64,000 nt of DNA, taken from positions 255,710 to 319,709 of the forward strand of contig NW_017265173.1 of assembly GCF_001638985.1 (NCBI RefSeq). Reading direction: 5' to 3'. The notes below the pieces were generated by a model, which saw nothing but the letters and a program-made list of their open reading frames with translations, did no database searches and was not told where the DNA came from. Below are positions 58,370 to 64,000 of this stretch, one piece after another. Position 1 is the stretch's first letter. The number at the start of each line of letters is the position of its first letter. The stretch comes from Phycomyces blakesleeanus NRRL 1555(-). Taxonomy: Eukaryota > Mucoromycota > Mucoromycetes > Mucorales > Phycomycetaceae. A program made the position numbers and the translations under genes.

Positions 58370-61272
58370 TTGGAATAACGCTAATTGTAAATACTTTTCT
58401 GCAAATCACGCAGATTCAGCCAATAGTATCTTTTATTTCTTCAAAAAAAAGAGCACAATATTTGAGAAAAAAAGGAAAAACATGGGGGGGATATTTTGTG
58501 CTGAAAATGCCAAAAGTACCTTACTTTTTTAATTATTTTTAAGTACAAACTAAATTTTAATTTTTTATGTCTAGTGAATAATTTTCACAAGGCAATTTTT
58601 ATACATTTGATTTTATAGTTTATATAAGTCTTTTATATTAAAGAAGAGAGTAGAAATTTGATGTTTATTGAGAAAAAAATAAATTGAAAGAGAAGTCTTG
58701 TAATCTATGACTTTAGGTCTGCTTTCGCAACCCATTCGTTGGGTTAACAACAGAGTTTACCTTCTTCATAAGGTCCAACAAGACTTCTTTTTGCTCAAAG
58801 GTTTTGGAAGAGGTATACACCTGCTTCCAAATTCTCTACAAACTTTCATTCATAAGCAGAAGATTTGCTTTCTGCTCATCTTTGCTCATTTGGTTTTCCA
58901 ACAAGGCAATATTATCTTCTGAAATAATATTGCTATCGTTTTCACCAAGGCCAAACAACGCAGCTGAATCCAGTACGACATTTCGTCTTACTGTCACTGG
59001 CAGGTCAAAAACTCGAGAGTCCAAGAAGATATGTTTGCACAATCTAGCAGAGTCTGGGCAAGAGCAATCATGTAAGTGGGTTGTGAACTTGATAAAGTAT
59101 ACCAGTTCACAACCCTCTCCAAAATATTTGCAAGAATACATCTAAAATAACAATATTAATTATAAGTTATAAATTATATAAGCAAATGTTTTATATAATA
59201 TTACCTTGTATGCTTGCAATTCTTGCAGTTCAACTTCTTCAACCAGGCCATTTGCTCTTTCGATAGCAATAACACTGGCCTTTCTCTTTTGTTCTGTGTC
59301 AGCCACACTAAGCCTGATGCTCTTAATAACAAAATAGGTCTCAAGAGTATCCTGACGGTAATCTCTCTCAGCTAACTGAGAAAGTATATATACAATCTTG
59401 TCAATTCTACAGTCACAAGACTGGCCTAAATAAAAGGACTTTAGTTGGTTATAATAAGACTCTATCAAATTGTTTGTATGGCATACAGCATCCTACAAAA
59501 ATAATTATAAATTAGTTTTTATAACCAGACAAAAAAAAACAATATAGAATATACCTGTCTCCATGCCTTAACACAACTTTTTTTCTTTGGTTCCATGTAA
59601 CCTCCATATAAGACATTAAGACAGGAAACTGCATGCCATAGTCTAATCTGAACTTTTGCCAATGAGCATTGCAGTCGGCTTCATTATTGCTATGCATTAT
59701 CAAGTTCAATGCAGCACGAATGTTGGCCCGGACATTCTTGGTCTCAAGGTGAGCATTGGGGATTGTCACCTAATAATATTACTAGTTAATATAGGTTCAA
59801 TGTTTTCAGTAAAATACATTAATAAAATTACCTTCTTGACATGACTTTCCAAAACACGTTTGATATGCCAATGACACAAAAGAATTTGAACTGAAGGTCC
59901 AAATGTATCCCAGATAGCCTTCTGCTCTATTGGGCTACAGTCAATCATGATCCGTTTGACCTTCAAGCTATTGGTGTCTTTCAACCAGTTCAACCATCTT
60001 GCAATGGTATAACTACATTCGATGCTGATAACAAAGAAAGCAACTGGAACTCCCTTGTTAGTTACAGGGTTGTATACGACCACAGACATCAAATAACAGT
60101 CCTTGTTGTTAAGGAAAGACTTGCAGGTTTTGTGGGTTGAGTCAAGATATCACTCCTCTGAATTTTCTAAAAACTAATGATAAAATAAATTAAAGTGATA
60201 AATAATATATTCTTTTTGATATATATTTAAATATTTGACTATATATATATGTAATACTTGTAGTTACCTTCTTCTGCTAAGGGGAGACCCAGCTTACAAG
60301 AAGAGGCCCAACAGAATTATATGTGTCAAACATAGTTTGGTAGCCCTTTTCTTGAAGGAAAGCAATCCATCTTTCAGTACTTATCTCATCTTTGTAGTGC
60401 TTTCTAGCACTGTTGTTGATTCTAGCTACAATCGCATTATGAACATCTTTATACTGTATCATCATTGCAGAAGGAATAGATGTCATTGACGTAGAGTTCT
60501 CCATCTAATTAAAGACATTATAATTAAAAATATATAATAAAATCTTATTTTAACGTCACTATATATTAATAAAATACCTCTTCTAGTTTTACATCTTCTA
60601 GTCTTAGAAGTCCCTTAATGGCATTCCAGTCAAGGTTTTTCTCAACATGTTCATTGATCTAGATACAGGCTTCTTCGGAGAGCCGAGAGCGAGAGATATC
60701 AGAAAGCTCAAGAGGATTGTGGTTATTATGCCTCCAGTTATAAACTACTGTTACTTTACTGCCATTAAAGAACTTAACAACTAAAGCAGCCAAGCATCCC
60801 ACCTTGATGCTGTTACCCGTGGTATTTCTACGCTTAACAACAGGGAGCTCATCATTTTCAACTGCTTGCTTCTTCAAACTCTCTGCCTTTGTGCCAGAAT
60901 GATTGCATTTAATATACTGAGTTACTTTGATCAGATTGGGATCGATTAAAGCAACAACAGGAACCTTTCTCTTCGACTTGTTGCTGTTTTTAACGACCCA
61001 GTTGGCATGGCAAGCTGGGTTGTTTGTGACCCACAGCTGGTACTCTTCTTCAGCTTCAAAGACAAATTCTTCTGTCTTATTTTCATACGTAGGCATGAAA
61101 CGGTAGATGGTCGAGGTGCGAGGGTCAAAAGTAATATCATTCATTAGTATAGTATTGATAAACAAATCAGTAACAAAAACGCGTAAAGAATTCTACACAA
61201 TAAAACAAATTCCAATTTTTTTTTTGGAAGGATTTGTGACTTGCAGAAAAGTATTTGCGATTAGTGTAGCCG
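58370..61272 (-). mobile_element. Mutator-like element (MULE), 2903 bp, inserted in the 3' LTR
   Basis: Inverted repeats of about 40 bp end it: the left starts TTGGAATAACGCTAATTG and the right, read inward, CGGCTACACTAATCG. Both continue (T/C)AAATACTTTTCTGCAA. AGTTAAG is duplicated on both sides (58363-58369, 61273-61279). The 7 perfect bases could be part of an 8-9 bp MULE duplication with a mismatch. The intact LTR sequence shows that AGTTAAG was single before insertion. Confidence 0.9.
58713..61165 (-). pseudogene. MULE transposase with SWIM zinc finger, several stops
   Basis: The N-terminal part (from about 61165) has EYQLWVTNNPACHANWVVKN and a Cys/His-rich WRYC-like region (YIKCNHSG, VYNWRHNNHNP). 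The catalytic part has YLDSTHKTCKSF (first Asp), RIMIDCSPIEQKAIWDTFG (second Asp) and CHWHIKRVLESH, the classic MULE C/H block. The C-terminus has a SWIM finger, CSCPDSARLCKHIF. In-frame stops are at 60659-60661, 60277-60279, 60150-60152 and 58836-58838. Introns separate at least five exons. The protein cannot be made. Confidence 0.85.
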
Positions 61273-61279
61273 AGTTAAG

Positions 61280-61489
61280 CAGTAAATACACTCTAATAAC
61301 CAAATATGGTAAAGGAAGAAAGCCTTAAGAAACTAAGACGTAATGACAAGAGCAGATTGTACTTTCTTATAAAAAGGGACACTTTTTATTTATGAATAAA
61401 GACAACTGATATACAGTCTGAAAGTATTTCTATACGTCTCTATTATCAAATATTTCATTTTTCTATTGTTTCGTGCCTGAAATACCACA
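61280..61489 (+). repeat. 3' LTR, second part (210 bp)
   Basis: It resumes CAGTAAATACACTC and ends AATACCACA, matching 52788-52997 with about nine differences. With 58037-58369 it restores exactly 543 bp. Confidence 0.93.
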
Positions 61490-62868
61490 GGCCCAAAACC
61501 AACGTCACAACGCTTTCAAAATCGACACAAATACTAATAGCATTCTTTTATTTTATTACCTCTGTAAAATCGAAATCAAAATAATAAAAATTCAGCACCC
61601 AAAAATCACACATTATATTTTACTATACTTGTAGTGTCATATACCACCATTTTCATAAGTACACTTCGTATTTCTATATATTTTGAAATATCTTGTTCTG
61701 GACCAACATTTCATTACCTAACACAAAGTCCCATCGTTTCAATCTCTCTTAATCAGTACGCACCATAATTCTCAGCACTACAATATACATATAAATTATC
61801 TGTTACACACCATACAATATAAAAAAATTAAACTATTTCTCATACACCACCCCCCTCTACTCCACTGCCCCCCGACTTTTAACATAATACAAATATTCTA
61901 CCACTAAAACATTCTTATTCTTTTTTATAATAAAATTACTATCACACCAAACTCTTCTTATTCTTGTGCCTTTCACTTTAGTCAAATAAACTCGGTCTCT
62001 TTTCTACCCACATACATTAATTATTTTAGTGTATTTATTTATTCTTTCTTTTTTTACTTTTTTTTTCTTTTTTTCTTTTTTTTCTTTTCTTTATATAGGT
62101 TTATATGTATACTACTTAAGATTTCTGATTGTAGGTGACAGCAGAATTATAGAAAAAAGATAGAATAAGAGCTGATTCTATATATATAGTCTAAAACTCA
62201 AGCTCAATCAGTCATATTTTTCCTAGTTTTTGTCCTATTATTAAGGTTTATTCTTTATATCCACACACTAGTATGTTTAGTAAAACTGGAAAAAAGGACG
62301 TTCAGTTTAAATTGTGTAACGTTACATTTTTTCAGACGTATAAGTGTGTTGTATGTTTTAATTCCAGACACCTCGAATTTTACATGGTTTCTTATGAAAA
62401 TGAAAAATATACTTTTTTCTGCCGTTTTTTAGGCTAATACAGTGCAGCAGCTATCAGAACTACAAGTTTCCTTTTTTATTTTGAAGAACCTTATTTTGCA
62501 ACATATAAACCATTAGTAGAAATCGTACTTTCTACTTATAAAAAATAATTTAAATACTCTACAACTCAAACTGAATGTTATATTTAGTAATATAGTATAT
62601 ACTTAGTAATAACATACAAGATATTATCTCTAAAACGTTTTCATTCATTATAGTTCAGAATTTATTTTATTTATTTTATTTATTAATTTATTTTATTTTA
62701 ATATTATTCAAAAAAAATAGACGTAACATATATAAATATATCTATAGTCTATATATATAGACTCTAGCATATATGTTTGAGAAACAAACCCGTATATATT
62801 TGATTTAGAAATAATTGGTGCGAAGACAAAAGTCGATGTGATAAATCAATAAAAGTAAATTTCGATTC
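61490..62868. other. Non-coding stretch, cytosine-rich and guanine-poor at its start
   Basis: 61490-62040 has very few G on the + strand compared with C. The sequence after 62040 is AT-rich with poly-T and TA tracts. No frame looks coding. It does not continue the Tnp2-like gene interrupted at 52454. Confidence 0.55.
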
Positions 62869-62874
62869 AAGAGT

Positions 62875-63395
62875 AAAACCAAGTCGGTAGCATATATAAA
62901 ATTATATAACTGCCAATAATAAAATCCAACTGAAACAAGATATAAATATATTTTGGGTGCAAAACTAAAATCTGGTTGGGATTATATATAAAATTATATT
63001 GAGTACAAGAATAAAATCAAATTAGGATCAGGTATGCGGTTATTTCAAGTGTAAAAGTAAAACCAAATCTGGATTAAAATAAAAAAAACCCCAAATCGGG
63101 ATTATATATAAAATTATATTTCTGGCAATAAAATAATCCAATTGGCACACGATGTAAAGTTATTTCTAGTGCAATAGTAAAGCCAAATCGGGATCATATA
63201 TAAAATCATATCGAATGCAAGAATAAAATTGAATAGAATCAGAAATGCAGTCATTCTAGATGCAATAATAAAGCCAAATTGGGATTATATATAAAATCAT
63301 ATCGTGCGCAAGAGCAAAAGCAAATAGAATCAAAAATAAAATCATTCTGGGTGCAATAATAAAACCAAATTGGTATCATATATAAAATCTCACAA
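62875..63395. repeat. 91-bp tandem repeat, about 5.5 copies
   Basis: Units start at 62875, 62967, 63059, 63179, 63270 and 63361. Each begins AAA(A/G)CCAAAT(T/C)GGGATTA and continues TATATAAAATCATATC, a GCAAGAATAAAA block, and GTGCAATAAT. Spacing is 91 bp, except for one unit of 120 bp that contains a partial duplication. Copies differ by 10-25% by eye. Confidence 0.88.
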
Positions 63396-63921
63396 ATCCA
63401 AACTATGGACTACCAAACAATATATAACTTCATATGTGTTTATGAATATATGGATCTATATTGTAATAATCACTAGATTTATTTTATTTGGATCTTTAAA
63501 AGATATAAAACTGTTTAGATCCATAATCACTATTCTATAATCGCATATAACAATTTCTTATTACAAAATACCAAACACTCTGTACTCAAAAACTAAGAAT
63601 CCTATAGAACAATAATAGCAAGCTACTTGAAAATAGACTGTGAACACAAACCCAAAGCTGCTCTAGAACTATATATATTGCCATTGTGTTTTGGGTGCAC
63701 TACTATATATATACTCTTATTCAACACCCACGGATCCACCCACATATTATAAGTTACTATAGGTTTTTATATATATTATTGTTAATTTATAATAGGCATG
63801 CTGTCATATATATATATATATACTCCTATTCAACATACACACAAACACCCATACACCCATACACATCAAAACTTACTATAGAACTAAGCATGACCGATTG
63901 AAAATGAGACTGTCAAGCATA
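63396..63921. other. AT-rich stretch without a gene
   Basis: TA-rich with short near-repeats (ACTATATATATACTC... near 63700 and 63815). The frame at 63686-63901 is repeat-driven. Nothing is called. Confidence 0.5.
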
Positions 63922-64000
63922 CAGTGGTGTCAAAACCGTCTGGTCCGCACCCAATAGTCTCCAAAACCGTCTGGTCCGCACCCAATAGTCTCCAAAACGG
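63922..64000. repeat. 31-bp direct repeat reaching the window end, possible start of another transposon
   Basis: The unit CAAAACCGTCTGGTCCGCAC plus CCAATAGTCTC occurs at 63931 and 63962, with a third beginning at 63993. It is preceded by TACAGTGGTGT, which looks like a TA target followed by a Tc1/mariner-type end. The rest is outside the window. Confidence 0.6.

Larger units (their letters stand above)
52455..61489 (+). mobile_element. Ty3/gypsy chromodomain LTR retrotransposon, with a nested MULE in its 3' LTR
   Basis: Two 543-bp LTRs begin TGTGGTGATCCAGACACTCG and end ...AATACCACA. The 3' LTR is in two parts (58037-58369 and 61280-61489). A hand alignment gives about 19 differences between the LTRs (roughly 3.5%). 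Between them lie gag (53020-54470) and pol in the gypsy order: protease, RT, RNase H, integrase, chromodomain. The sequences flanking the outer ends (GTACT left, GGCCC right) do not match, so no target duplication is seen. The left end lies within the second Tnp2-like gene. Confidence 0.93.

Noticed and set aside
1..64000. tRNA or rRNA genes
   Set aside because: I looked for A/B-box pairs and cloverleaf-like arms on both strands and found none that held up.

Overview
The window is eukaryotic, AT-rich and very probably from a Mucoromycota (zygomycete-type) fungus. Genes are split by many short AT-rich introns with GTAAGT-like donors, intergenic spacers are full of microsatellites, and the recognisable genes are fungal: a DHA2 drug antiporter, a HAP5-type CCAAT subunit and a TRF4-type poly(A) polymerase. 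The mix of Tc1/pogo elements, Tnp2-like transposases and a chromodomain Ty3/gypsy element also fits Mucorales. I cannot name the species from sequence alone.

Region 1 (1-32 kb) is ordinary gene space carrying unlinked housekeeping genes. They are an ASCC2/Cue3 ribosome-quality-control subunit (163-2674, -), a GNL3L/Grn1 nucleolar GTPase (6726-8806, +), an unknown 82-aa protein (11205-11453, -), a TRF4/Cid14 poly(A) polymerase (12720-14872, -), a DHA2 MFS transporter (20445-23341, +), hydroxymethylbilane synthase (24736-25984, -), NF-YC/HAP5 (28333-29870, +) and eIF4A (30481-31994, -). I rebuilt exon by exon each multi-exon gene, and the reading phase closes at every junction. Two short elements interrupt this part: a decayed Tc1 copy (5298-6579) and an unclassified element with about 119-bp inverted repeats (9036-10249). 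About 4.9 kb (14.9-19.7 kb) is microsatellite-rich and holds no convincing gene.

Region 2 (33-64 kb) is a transposon graveyard. It starts with a LINE remnant and a 75-bp tandem array. A decayed Tnp2-like transposase gene follows (37.1-45.9 kb), split by a pogo/Tigger element and two Tc1 elements, each with clear inverted repeats and TA duplications. Next come an accessory gene on the minus strand, subterminal-type repeats, and a second Tnp2-like unit in which a coiled-coil-like accessory gene (-) and a zinc-finger transposase (+) diverge. That second transposase is cut off by a Ty3/gypsy chromodomain LTR retrotransposon (52455-61489), whose 3' LTR is itself split by a Mutator-like element (58370-61272). 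The last 2.5 kb contains a cytosine-rich, guanine-poor stretch, a 91-bp tandem array and a 31-bp repeat that runs off the window end.

All the transposases carry stops, frameshifts or catalytic changes, so region 2 looks inactive. The order of insertion can still be read: Tnp2 elements first, then pogo, Tc1 and gypsy, and MULE into gypsy. The most unusual points are two probable GC-AG introns in the TRF4 gene, very small exons (5, 11, 13 and 15 nt) in four genes, the unclassified element at 9-10 kb, the two-gene Tnp2 units with repeated GCCACACTA motifs, and a sharp base-composition break between gag and pol.
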